Assembly (NCBI GenBank): GCA_002843005.1
Contig: PHEX01000009.1
Coordinates: 7,035 to 46,475 of the forward strand
Source of the DNA: Candidatus Anoxymicrobium japonicum
GTDB lineage: Bacteria > Actinomycetota > Geothermincolia > Fen-727 > Anoxymicrobiaceae
DNA: 39,441 nt
Direction of reading: 5' to 3'
The notes beneath the pieces are model-generated. The model did no database searches. It was not told where the DNA came from and saw only the letters and a program-made list of their open reading frames with translations. Position 1 is the first letter of the stretch. Each line of letters opens with the position of its first letter. The translations under genes and the position numbers were made by a program. Of this stretch, positions 1 through 7,180 are shown in pieces.

Positions 1-122
1 GGTCGCTGATACAACAACCGGAATATAGGGGGAGAATGCCGTTATGGCAAGGTTTGTTGGGGTTCAGTCACCCACCGATTTGTGTGAGGACCCAAAAAAG
101 AATCGCTTTTCAAATACGATGA

Positions 123-152
123 TTGACGGGTGTGGCGCTTTCGGTCTATCGT
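123..152 (+). promoter_or_regulatory. Putative sigma-70-type promoter for the zinc-ribbon gene
   Basis: TTGACG at 123-128 is followed, after 18 nt, by TATCGT at 147-152. This would start transcription near 159, about 38 nt before the preferred TTG start at 197. Bases 1-122 hold nothing else that I recognise. Judged by eye only. Confidence 0.4.
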
Positions 153-196
153 GAATTCAGGCGCACAGCATGAGTCCGTTAAAAGGATGCGCTTAC

Positions 197-1081
197 TTGA
201 AACAGTGTCCGGACTGCGCCGCGAGGAACCAGGAGACGAACCTCTTCTGTCCAATATGCGGCTATAGCTTCATCGATGATCCCGCCGGTGACGACAGGGC
301 GCGAGACCATGAAAAAAACCGCGCGCGCTTTGTCGCGGGGATCGAGAACTCGAAGCTACCCATAATAGTGACGGTTGTCATTGTCGTGGCGCTCGGGTTG
401 GGCGCGGGGATCACGAGCTATGTCGCATGCAGGCAGATCGAGCGCAACGCCATGTTGCCGGTCAAGAGCGGCACTTTGTGGAACTGCTCGAAGTGCGGCA
501 GAATCTACAAGAACAGAGTAAGGGTTCTGGACGTCAAGAAGTCCGAGCGCGACAACTACTTCGTGGAGACCGCCATGGGTCTCTGTGACACGTGCAAGTA
601 CGGGGAGCTTGTCGGAAGATACCAGAACTTGCTCGAATACTTTTTTCATAAAGGGTACTTTGGCGGCTTCACAATAGACATAGCCGAACCGGCGGCGGCC
701 TTCATGAACAGTCACCAGGAACTTTTTCCAACTACTGAAAAAGATCGAATCGCGGAATACGCTTCACCCACCGACCCCGCGCTCATCGAGCGCGACTACG
801 CGGAGTACGTTGGAAAACCGGTGTTCCTGACAGGAAAAGCGCTGGCTGTCGAGATTGTGAACACGCCCTCCGGCGGCAACGCCACGTTTGTCAGGCTCCA
901 GCCGACCTGGGAAAACAAAGCGCTGGACATGACGTTTTTCGTTGTTTATCAGGGACGGTCGCCGGTAGCAAAAGGCGACACGATTCGCTGTTGCCTGTTG
1001 CCGGTGGACCTCATTGCCTACCGCTCAAAAAGTGAAAACGTAAGAATAGTTTTGAGCATCGCAATACACATGGCCCGCTGA
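197..1081 (+). CDS. Zinc-ribbon, single-pass membrane protein of unknown function
   Basis: A hypothetical protein of about 294 residues. It opens with a zinc ribbon (CPDC followed about 15 residues later by CPIC), typical of small-membrane-protein zinc ribbons. A hydrophobic segment follows (LPIIVTVVIVVALGLGAGI), then a second Cys-pair module (CSKC ... CDTC). The C-terminal 90 residues look like a small beta-rich, possibly OB-like domain, which is inference. I prefer TTG at 197 because AAAGGA lies about 9 nt upstream and the zinc ribbon then starts at residue 3; an in-frame ATG at 170 would add nine residues with no obvious ribosome-binding site. The gene is transcribed alone and converges on the glycosyltransferase, with a shared terminator at 1086-1122. 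No enzymatic function can be assigned. Confidence 0.75.
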   Translation: MKQCPDCAARNQETNLFCPICGYSFIDDPAGDDRARDHEKNRARFVAGIENSKLPIIVTVVIVVALGLGAGITSYVACRQIERNAMLPVKSGTLWNCSKCGRIYKNRVRVLDVKKSERDNYFVETAMGLCDTCKYGELVGRYQNLLEYFFHKGYFGGFTIDIAEPAAAFMNSHQELFPTTEKDRIAEYASPTDPALIERDYAEYVGKPVFLTGKALAVEIVNTPSGGNATFVRLQPTWENKALDMTFFVVYQGRSPVAKGDTIRCCLLPVDLIAYRSKSENVRIVLSIAIHMAR

Positions 1082-1085
1082 CGCG

Positions 1086-1122
1086 AAAACGCATAATGGG
1101 GTCAAACCAAATTATGCGTTTT
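1086..1122. terminator. Bidirectional intrinsic terminator between convergent genes
   Basis: A perfect 12-bp inverted repeat, AAAACGCATAAT (1086-1097) with ATTATGCGTTTT (1111-1122), encloses a 13-nt loop that begins GGGGTCA. The A/T tails at both outer ends fit termination in both directions. The loop matches the GGGGTCA motif of the intergenic repeat family found throughout the window, so this may be a diverged member. Confidence 0.75.
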
Positions 1123-2330
1123 TAGCCCGCTGACATTACTTCCTCGAGAACTTCCTCGAGGATCTCAACGCCCTTTTGCCATGAGAACTGTTCCACCATG
1201 ATCTCACGCGCCCGAGCGGCGATCCGGTCTCGAAGGGCGACATCCTTTAAGAGCCTGATCGTTTCCGAGGCAAGGCCGGCCGGTGTTTCCGCCAGAAGGA
1301 TGTTCTCGCCGCTGGAGGCGGGAAACCCCTCGGCGCCGAGAGCGGTTGACACCACGGGCACACCGCTTGCCATCGCTTCCAGCACCTTTCCCCGGAAGCC
1401 GCCTCCTGTTCGAACAGGGCAGACGAAGACGTCTGACTCGTGGAAGTGCGGCTTTACGTCCGCCACCTCGCCGGTGATGACGATCGACGGATCCCGCTTC
1501 GCGAGCTCGAGCATGTCAGGCGTCGGGCCACGGCCGACCACCAGGAACCGGGCGTTGGGGACATCCTGTTTGACGAGCGGCCACGCGTTCTCGGCAAAAA
1601 AGACCATCGCGTCACGGTTTGGGTCGTGCGGGAAGTTGCCAAGAAACATTACCGTCGGCGGGTGGTCGACGCGGTCCGCAGCCGGGCGGAATCCGTCCAC
1701 GTCCACTCCGTGCGGAACCACTGAGATGTCCAGGTCGCCACGGATGGCGAGGAGCTCGTCCTTGCCCTCGGGGGTCAACGCCAGCACTTTGTCGGCATCC
1801 GCGTACATATCGGACTCGAACCGCTTCAAGCCCTTGAGCTGCATAAGCGCTCGCCCGCCTTCGACGCTGAAGCCGTGCATCTCGAGGGCTTTTTTTCTGG
1901 CGAGGTAGTAGCACTCGTGAACCGACATTACCCGTTTCATGCGGGCGAGGTCGGGGTTTTTGTAGAGATACTGCGCGACCATGGAGTACTCGGAGATGAC
2001 CACGTCGTAGGAGAAAGAGCGGGTCATTATCCCGATCTCTTCGTACATGCGCGGTGAGTAGTTGAGCATGAAGTAAGGCGGGACAGGGCCCGCCAGCCAG
2101 TCGCGAGACCGCTTTAGCGCGCCTCGGGCACTGAGGCCGGGAATCAGGCGGAGCTCATGAGTGTACATTTCGAGCGAGTCGATCTGCTCGGGCGTTGGTT
2201 CATGAGGCGCGAAAGCTATGCAGGAGACAGTATGGTTTGCCGACAGATATTTGACCCGGTTGTAGATGATTATCGGGCCGCCAATTACCTGACTATGAGG
2301 GAACTCTTTCACCACAAAGAGAATATTCAT
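1122..2330 (-). CDS. GT4-family glycosyltransferase
   Basis: A GT-B fold glycosyltransferase of about 402 residues that probably transfers a sugar from a nucleotide donor to an envelope glycan. The N-terminus reads MNILFVVKEFPHSQVIGGP, with the usual glycine-rich acceptor-domain loop. The C-terminal donor domain has FLGNFPHDPN, VVGRGPTP and GGGFRGKVLEAMASG, the last being the conserved E-x7-E-type donor region of GT4 (family knowledge). I start at ATG 2330, not at the 57-nt-longer reading frame, because the GT4 N-terminus begins exactly there. No Shine-Dalgarno precedes this ATG, but a TATACT box ends 6 nt before it, suggesting a leaderless mRNA. This is the only minus-strand gene, divergent from the glycosidase. 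Substrate unknown. Confidence 0.85.
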   Translation of the reverse strand: MNILFVVKEFPHSQVIGGPIIIYNRVKYLSANHTVSCIAFAPHEPTPEQIDSLEMYTHELRLIPGLSARGALKRSRDWLAGPVPPYFMLNYSPRMYEEIGIMTRSFSYDVVISEYSMVAQYLYKNPDLARMKRVMSVHECYYLARKKALEMHGFSVEGGRALMQLKGLKRFESDMYADADKVLALTPEGKDELLAIRGDLDISVVPHGVDVDGFRPAADRVDHPPTVMFLGNFPHDPNRDAMVFFAENAWPLVKQDVPNARFLVVGRGPTPDMLELAKRDPSIVITGEVADVKPHFHESDVFVCPVRTGGGFRGKVLEAMASGVPVVSTALGAEGFPASSGENILLAETPAGLASETIRLLKDVALRDRIAARAREIMVEQFSWQKGVEILEEVLEEVMSAG

Positions 2331-2336
2331 CTGTGC

Positions 2337-2365
2337 AGTATAACAAATCACGGTTGTCACAAGAA
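2337..2365 (-). promoter_or_regulatory. Putative leaderless promoter of the glycosyltransferase
   Basis: On the minus strand, TATACT (2342-2337) is preceded by a weak -35, TTCTTG (2365-2360), with a 17-nt spacer. Six nucleotides separate the -10 box from the ATG at 2330, so transcription would start at or next to the start codon. The absence of any purine-rich ribosome-binding site agrees with this. Confidence 0.4.
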
Positions 2366-2377
2366 TTTGTTGGAACC

Positions 2378-2433
2378 GGGGCAACATCTACCGCGCAGCG
2401 GTAGACGGAAAGGTAGACGGTGCCTGACCCCTA
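2378..2433. repeat. Intergenic palindromic element, GGTGCCTGACCCC family
   Basis: The element runs from GGGCAACATCTACCGC through GCGGTAGACGG and a second GGTAGACGG to GGTGCCTGACCCC. It lies between the divergent glycosyltransferase and glycosidase starts, so it could overlap regulatory sequence of either gene. It shares its core with the elements at 11506, 20732, 25246, 28362, 32463 and 34112. Confidence 0.8.
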
Positions 2434-2437
2434 ATGT

Positions 2438-5400
2438 ATGATAATGAATGTGATGGATTTAAGATTGAAAAGGACGATACTTTGTTCGGGGTTGGTGGCG
2501 CTCGTCGTTGTGGCGGCGTTGCTTCTCGTGACCGGAACCGCGCGCGCCGCGGGCGCCGGCCAGCCGGTCGTTGAACTGCAGCAGAACGCTACAAGCGATA
2601 TTACTTACCCAAGTCAGTTCACAACCACCAAGATAACGGGAACCAACAACCTGACCTTGCAGGAGTACAAGTTCCAGCGCCAGCGCGAGGGGAAGTGGTT
2701 CTCTTACGCTATGGGCAACCTGATGCCGTCCTCCACCTACTCTGTGGAACTCAGCTTTGTCGAGCACGACTTTTCCGCCAGCGGCAAGCGTCTCTTCAAC
2801 GTGTATGTGCAGGGCGGAAAGGCGCTCTCGAAGATCGACCTTTACGCGGTGGCCGGCAAGAACAAGGCGTATCAGAAAACTGTTGTCGCGACCACCGATT
2901 CCTCGGGCGTGCTTACCGTTTGCTTGCGTTCCAACGAGTCCGGCTGCAAGGATTACGCGACCATCAGCACCGTCCGCCTGTACAAGGGAGTCGCCAACGT
3001 CCTCGAGGTCAACGCGTCCACCAGCAGGCTCAACATGACTCCGCCGGCGCGTTTCAGCGGCTCGGGCAGTCAGGACGTCTTTGAGGCTATCCTTGGACGC
3101 CTCGGGGCGAGGTTCAGCCTGAATCTGGCGCCCCAGAGGCTCGCCGCCCGCTTTTCGTCGTTAGGGGACGGAACCGGCGACCTTCACGACCTAGTTTTAG
3201 CTCTCTCTAACGGAGGCGTCACCAGGGGCCTGCCGTTCACGGATCGGTACCCCGCCTGGGAGACTATGGTCCAGTCGCAAACCATGACTTCTCAAAGTTA
3301 CAAGTGTTCGTCCACCGCGTTGCCATTCGAGGTGACCACCACGTTCAGGGCGCCTTTTTACCCTGGGAACGAGAAGGTCAGTGGCGCTCCATTTTTCTAT
3401 GTGGACGTCACGGTCAAGAACAACGGCGCGGCTGCCGCTTCGCCAACGTTCGTTTTCGCGAGGCCACAGAAGCGCAACTTCGCGTCCAGCGCGATCACTC
3501 CGTTGTCAACCGCGACGGAAGAGGGGATTTCAAGCACGACGAGCTACAACTACTACGACGAGAGCTCTAACCCGTTCAAGGCCAGGACAGCCATCGAAAC
3601 GCTCGCGGTTCCGTCCGGGGAGGCGGGGGACGTCGATTTCCGTGGAGACGCCGAGGCGGAGTTCGCGGACTTCACCGCCGACAGGCTGTGGGGATACGTC
3701 TCGCCCGCCGGTTACCCGAAGACGTACAGCGACTACAAACAGCCGATCTACAGCTTTTATCCACGTGGCTATTTGGGGGCCGTCTGGTCCATAACGGCTC
3801 TCGCGCCCGGCGCGTCGGTCACCAGGCATTTCATCCTGGCGGGGTACGTCAACGAGCATATCTTGACGGTCGCCAACAGTTCTTATACGGATCAGACGTT
3901 CCGGTTCAGGTACCGAACGCAGTTCGCGAACGTCGGTGACGTTGTGAATTATGCCGTGAACGAAAGAAATGCTGGCGACGCTATCGAGGACAAGTCGAAC
4001 TTCTTTGATTCCACCATTTCGTCGGACTCGTACCTCACCCTCCCGACCGCATGCCGCGATCCCGTAAGGAACCTTATGGCGTGTGGCTTCCAGAGCTTTA
4101 TCATCAACACGTGGTGGATGCGCTCGGAGTCCGGCCGTGACTGGTTCAGCGTCTGGGAGGGCTCGAGCTGCAGGTTTCACAGCACTATCGATGTGGAGTA
4201 CAACAACGCCTGGTTCTATTTCTACTACTGGCCCTCCCTCTTGAAAACCATCATGAGCGAGTGGGTGCTGTACCAGCAAACGTGCCCACAGGGGACATAC
4301 CTGTCGCACGACATGGGCATCGGATATGTCGCGACCGGACAGGTTTATCCGTTGGACATGCCCGTGGAAGAGAACGCGAACTTCATATTGCTCCTCTATA
4401 AGTACTGGAAGACGACTGGCGACCAGGCGTTTGTGCAGCAGCAGTTTCCCACGATCCGCAAGCTGGTGGACTTCATCGTGAAATGCGACAGCAACAACAA
4501 CGGCCTTCCGGACCTGCATACGCAAAACACCGTGGATCAGGGCTCGCCCGCGATCCAGTGGGGCAAAGATTCTGTTTATCTGGGCGTGAAGTGCATGGGC
4601 GCGTTTCAGGCCGCGCGCGAGATGGCCTCGAGCCTTTCAACACCCGACCTCACTTACGCCTCGAAGTGTCGCGGCCAGGTGGAGTCCATCAACCAGACGC
4701 TCGAGTACGACATGTGGCGCTCGGATCACTTCGCGGTCTGCAGTGACCAGGATGTGACGCCCGAGGACAGGGACGCTTACAGTATCTATTCCGCCAATGG
4801 GCTGCTGTACCTGCTCGGCGGCACGCGCTCGGCAGGGGTGACGTCGGGCAATATCGACAAGTTCGCCGCTGACGTGGCCAACTCGACGGAAAAAACACTT
4901 AAGACATACGGTTGCCCGCACTCGACATACGACCAGTACAACGCGTGGGTCTCGCAAAATCTGTGGCGGGATCAGGTTGCCTGCCAGCTTGGCGTGAACC
5001 TGCACAATGACAACCCGCTCGCCCTGTCGACCCGTTACTGGAGCCTCGAGAAGTACTTCGCAAAGAACCTGAACGGGACGTTCTGGGACGTGGTGGTGTA
5101 TCCGGGCGGCAAGGGAGCGTCCGGCGCGTCGGCAACGGACGTGCCGTGGCGCGCTGCTGGACGCGGTGGCGGGGCTTACACTCGACGCGCCCGCGGGAGC
5201 GCTTTACTACCAGCAGACGACCGGCCCGCTTCGTGTGCCGGTTTTCTCGAGGGCGGACTGGGACAACGCCACGCCGGCGTCGCGTGTGCCAACCATGTAT
5301 TTCCCAAACGCAACCGCCGCGCCCGTTATCACCAACAGATCGCTGCTTCCGGCGAAGGTCGCCGTCAGAGGGATGAAGAATATAACGGGAATGAGCGCGG

Positions 5401-5659
5401 GCAGCCACGCGCTGAGCCCGAACTCGGACGGGGTGAACGACACGGTTGCGGTCTCTTACACGCTGCCGGTGTCATCAAAAGTTACAGCTTCTATCTGGGC
5501 GGGGTCTCTTCTTGTGAAGTCGTATCCCAAGACGAGCCTGTCGGCCGGCGGGCACAGCTTCTCCTGGGACGGCAAGGACTCAAGTGGCCAGCCGGTTGGG
5601 GACGGCACGTACACGGCAAAAGTGGACGCGCGATCGAACAGCGTGGCGTACGAGGTTAG
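2438..5659 (+). CDS. Exported malectin/glycoside hydrolase, N-terminal part of a frameshifted gene
   Basis: The 5' part of a large secreted glycosidase. ATGs at 2438, 2444 and 2453 are all in frame; none has a good ribosome-binding site. A signal peptide (LVALVVVAALLLVTGTARA) is followed by a malectin-like carbohydrate-binding domain at about residues 35-185 (RLFNVYVQGG, then a beta-strand ending TISTVRLYKG). A beta-sandwich domain (LPFEVTTTFRAPFYPGN) and an alpha-helical catalytic barrel (DMGIGYVATGQ, MPVEENANFILLLYKYW, IQWGKDSVYL) resemble GH116/GH52/GtaA-type (alpha/alpha) barrel enzymes; the exact family is uncertain. Homologous-looking sequence ends near base 5150 (VPW). The remaining 170 residues to the stop at 5659 are an out-of-frame Arg/Gly-rich artefact, and the true continuation is in the frame of the next entry. 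Confidence 0.7.
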   Translation: MIMNVMDLRLKRTILCSGLVALVVVAALLLVTGTARAAGAGQPVVELQQNATSDITYPSQFTTTKITGTNNLTLQEYKFQRQREGKWFSYAMGNLMPSSTYSVELSFVEHDFSASGKRLFNVYVQGGKALSKIDLYAVAGKNKAYQKTVVATTDSSGVLTVCLRSNESGCKDYATISTVRLYKGVANVLEVNASTSRLNMTPPARFSGSGSQDVFEAILGRLGARFSLNLAPQRLAARFSSLGDGTGDLHDLVLALSNGGVTRGLPFTDRYPAWETMVQSQTMTSQSYKCSSTALPFEVTTTFRAPFYPGNEKVSGAPFFYVDVTVKNNGAAAASPTFVFARPQKRNFASSAITPLSTATEEGISSTTSYNYYDESSNPFKARTAIETLAVPSGEAGDVDFRGDAEAEFADFTADRLWGYVSPAGYPKTYSDYKQPIYSFYPRGYLGAVWSITALAPGASVTRHFILAGYVNEHILTVANSSYTDQTFRFRYRTQFANVGDVVNYAVNERNAGDAIEDKSNFFDSTISSDSYLTLPTACRDPVRNLMACGFQSFIINTWWMRSESGRDWFSVWEGSSCRFHSTIDVEYNNAWFYFYYWPSLLKTIMSEWVLYQQTCPQGTYLSHDMGIGYVATGQVYPLDMPVEENANFILLLYKYWKTTGDQAFVQQQFPTIRKLVDFIVKCDSNNNGLPDLHTQNTVDQGSPAIQWGKDSVYLGVKCMGAFQAAREMASSLSTPDLTYASKCRGQVESINQTLEYDMWRSDHFAVCSDQDVTPEDRDAYSIYSANGLLYLLGGTRSAGVTSGNIDKFAADVANSTEKTLKTYGCPHSTYDQYNAWVSQNLWRDQVACQLGVNLHNDNPLALSTRYWSLEKYFAKNLNGTFWDVVVYPGGKGASGASATDVPWRAAGRGGGAYTRRARGSALLPADDRPASCAGFLEGGLGQRHAGVACANHVFPKRNRRARYHQQIAASGEGRRQRDEEYNGNERGQPRAEPELGRGERHGCGLLHAAGVIKSYSFYLGGVSSCEVVSQDEPVGRRAQLLLGRQGLKWPAGWGRHVHGKSGRAIEQRGVRG

Positions 5660-6947
5660 ACCCGTGTCCACGCCGATCTACGTGAACAGGTCGATCCCCG
5701 ATCTCTCGAAGACGTGGTACCTGGCCGAAGGCTTTACCGGACACAACGAGACGGGCGGCGAATTCGAGATGTACGTCCTTATTCAGAATCCCAACGCCGT
5801 GGCCGCCAACGTGACCGTGACCTTCATGATGCCCGGTGGGCAGACGCTGGTGCGCAGCTACGCGATCGCGGCGAACAGCCGGTTCACGATCACCGTGGAC
5901 GACCTGCTCCCGGATGCGGAAGTTAGCGCGTTCGTCAGCGCGGATGTGCCGATCGGCGTGGAGCGCGCCATGTACTTCAGCGGGAGGAAGGCGGGACACG
6001 CCTCCATCGGCGTCTCGCAACCATCGAAGACATGGTATCTGGCGGAAGGGTACACAGCGGACGGTTTCGACGAGTACGTGCTAATCGGAAATCCGGGAGA
6101 CGCCGTCGCCAACATCACCGCCACGTTCATGACCCCCGGCGCGGGCAACAAAATCAAGAAGTACACGGTCGGCGCCCACTCGAGGTTCACCATCCACGTG
6201 GACGACATCATTCCCGCGCAATCAATCTCGACACAGGTGGATAGCTCCGAGCCCGTGGTGGTCGAGCGCGCGCAATATCTCAACAACATGACCGCGGGTA
6301 CGAGTTCCATCGGAGCGTGCTCCCTTTCGAGGACGTGGTACCTGGCCGAGGGTTATACCGACCAGGGCTTCGAGGAGTACGTGCTCATACAAAACCCGCA
6401 GTCCACCAGCAACAACGTCACGGTCACGTTCATGGAGCAAACGGGACAAAACATGGTCAGGCAGTTCCAGCTTCCGCCAAAGTGCAGGTTCACGATAGGG
6501 GTTGACGATTACCTGCCCAAAAGCGAGGTGTCGGTCAAGGTTCGCGCCCAGAGCCCCGTCTTGGTCGAGCGCGCTATGTACTGGAACAACCGTAGCGACG
6601 GCCACGACTGTATTGGGACCCCGACCCCGGATAGCGCCTGGTACTTGCCTGAGGGGTACACCGCCCAGGGGTTCGAGACGTGGATACTCGTGCAAAATCC
6701 TGGGGATGAGGACAGGAAGATCAACGTGACTTACATGGCGCCGGGCGGCGCAAACACCACGAAGGCTTACACGGTGGCGCCGCGCAGCCGTTTTACGATT
6801 TCGATGGACGAGACGCTGCCCGCCTCGGAGGCCAGTGCCAGGGTGACCACGGACGGCCCGATAATCGTCGAGCGCGCCATCTACTTCAACGACAGAAGCG
6901 GCGGAACAGACTCGCTAGGCATCCGTGGAGGATCAGGCATTCCTTAA
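5166..6947 (+). CDS. Same glycosidase, C-terminal part: barrel end, FlgD-like Ig domain, four envelope modules
   Basis: This frame is open upstream to about 5151 and reads ALLDAVAGLTLDAPAGALYY, the natural continuation of the glycosidase barrel. The GTG at 5166 is therefore probably not a real start. After the barrel comes a FlgD/gliding-type Ig-like domain (SPNSDGVNDTVAVSYTLP ... WDGKDSSGQPVGDGTY). Four modules of about 100 residues follow, with WYLAEGFTG, WYLAEGYTA, WYLAEGYTD and WYLPEGYTA at their leading edges and ERAMYF/ERAIYF near their ends. Unlike the four sister proteins, this one begins its array with the WYLAEG strand and stops after LGIRGGSGIP without a closing copy. Removing one base near 5150 would restore a protein of about 1,500 residues. 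Either a sequencing indel or a real pseudogene is possible. Confidence 0.8.
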   Translation: MAGLTLDAPAGALYYQQTTGPLRVPVFSRADWDNATPASRVPTMYFPNATAAPVITNRSLLPAKVAVRGMKNITGMSAGSHALSPNSDGVNDTVAVSYTLPVSSKVTASIWAGSLLVKSYPKTSLSAGGHSFSWDGKDSSGQPVGDGTYTAKVDARSNSVAYEVRPVSTPIYVNRSIPDLSKTWYLAEGFTGHNETGGEFEMYVLIQNPNAVAANVTVTFMMPGGQTLVRSYAIAANSRFTITVDDLLPDAEVSAFVSADVPIGVERAMYFSGRKAGHASIGVSQPSKTWYLAEGYTADGFDEYVLIGNPGDAVANITATFMTPGAGNKIKKYTVGAHSRFTIHVDDIIPAQSISTQVDSSEPVVVERAQYLNNMTAGTSSIGACSLSRTWYLAEGYTDQGFEEYVLIQNPQSTSNNVTVTFMEQTGQNMVRQFQLPPKCRFTIGVDDYLPKSEVSVKVRAQSPVLVERAMYWNNRSDGHDCIGTPTPDSAWYLPEGYTAQGFETWILVQNPGDEDRKINVTYMAPGGANTTKAYTVAPRSRFTISMDETLPASEASARVTTDGPIIVERAIYFNDRSGGTDSLGIRGGSGIP

Positions 6948-6954
6948 CTTTTGT

Positions 6955-6999
6955 AAACGCAACAGGAGGGGCCTGACCCCCTGTGTTGCGTTTTTGTTT
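6955..6999. terminator. Terminator-like palindrome with GGGGCCTGACCCC core (copy 1)
   Basis: AAACGCAACA (6955-6964) pairs with TGTTGCGTTT (6984-6993), enclosing AGGGGCCTGACCCCCT, and is followed by TTTTTGTTTT. It lies just after the glycosidase stop and fits an intrinsic terminator. It belongs to the same subfamily as 7025-7060 and 17772-17814. Confidence 0.75.
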
Positions 7000-7024
7000 T
7001 GCCAGGAAAGCAACATCGATCTGC

Positions 7025-7060
7025 CGCAACAGGAGGGGCCTGACCCCCTGTGTTGCGTTT
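7025..7060. repeat. Second identical copy of the CGCAACA...TGTTGCG palindrome
   Basis: CGCAACA (7025-7031) pairs with TGTTGCG (7051-7057) around the same GGGGCCTGACCCC core. About 36 nt are identical to the copy 66 bases upstream, so the pair looks like a tandem duplication with a short unrelated spacer. A possible -10 box for the amidase gene, TATAGT, lies downstream at 7113-7118. Confidence 0.75.
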
Positions 7061-7180
7061 ACCAAAAGTAAAGGATTGTTGCTGTCGATTAGAGAAATAT
7101 TCGATAAATTAATATAGTCCTTTTGCCAGGGAGCCGGAATTACAAATCGGGTTATGCCTGGTTTTTTTGTCTGGAGGATG

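Noticed and set aside
356-715. Long antisense reading frames over the zinc-ribbon gene and elsewhere (for example 3530-4525, 12424-13428 and 14084-15196 on the minus strand)
   Set aside because: They are GC-driven shadow frames opposite genes with clear domains, and none has a recognisable motif or ribosome-binding site.
5151-5659. Arg/Gly-rich tail of the first glycosidase reading frame as a real domain
   Set aside because: It is low-complexity out-of-frame translation opposite a well-conserved domain in the other frame.
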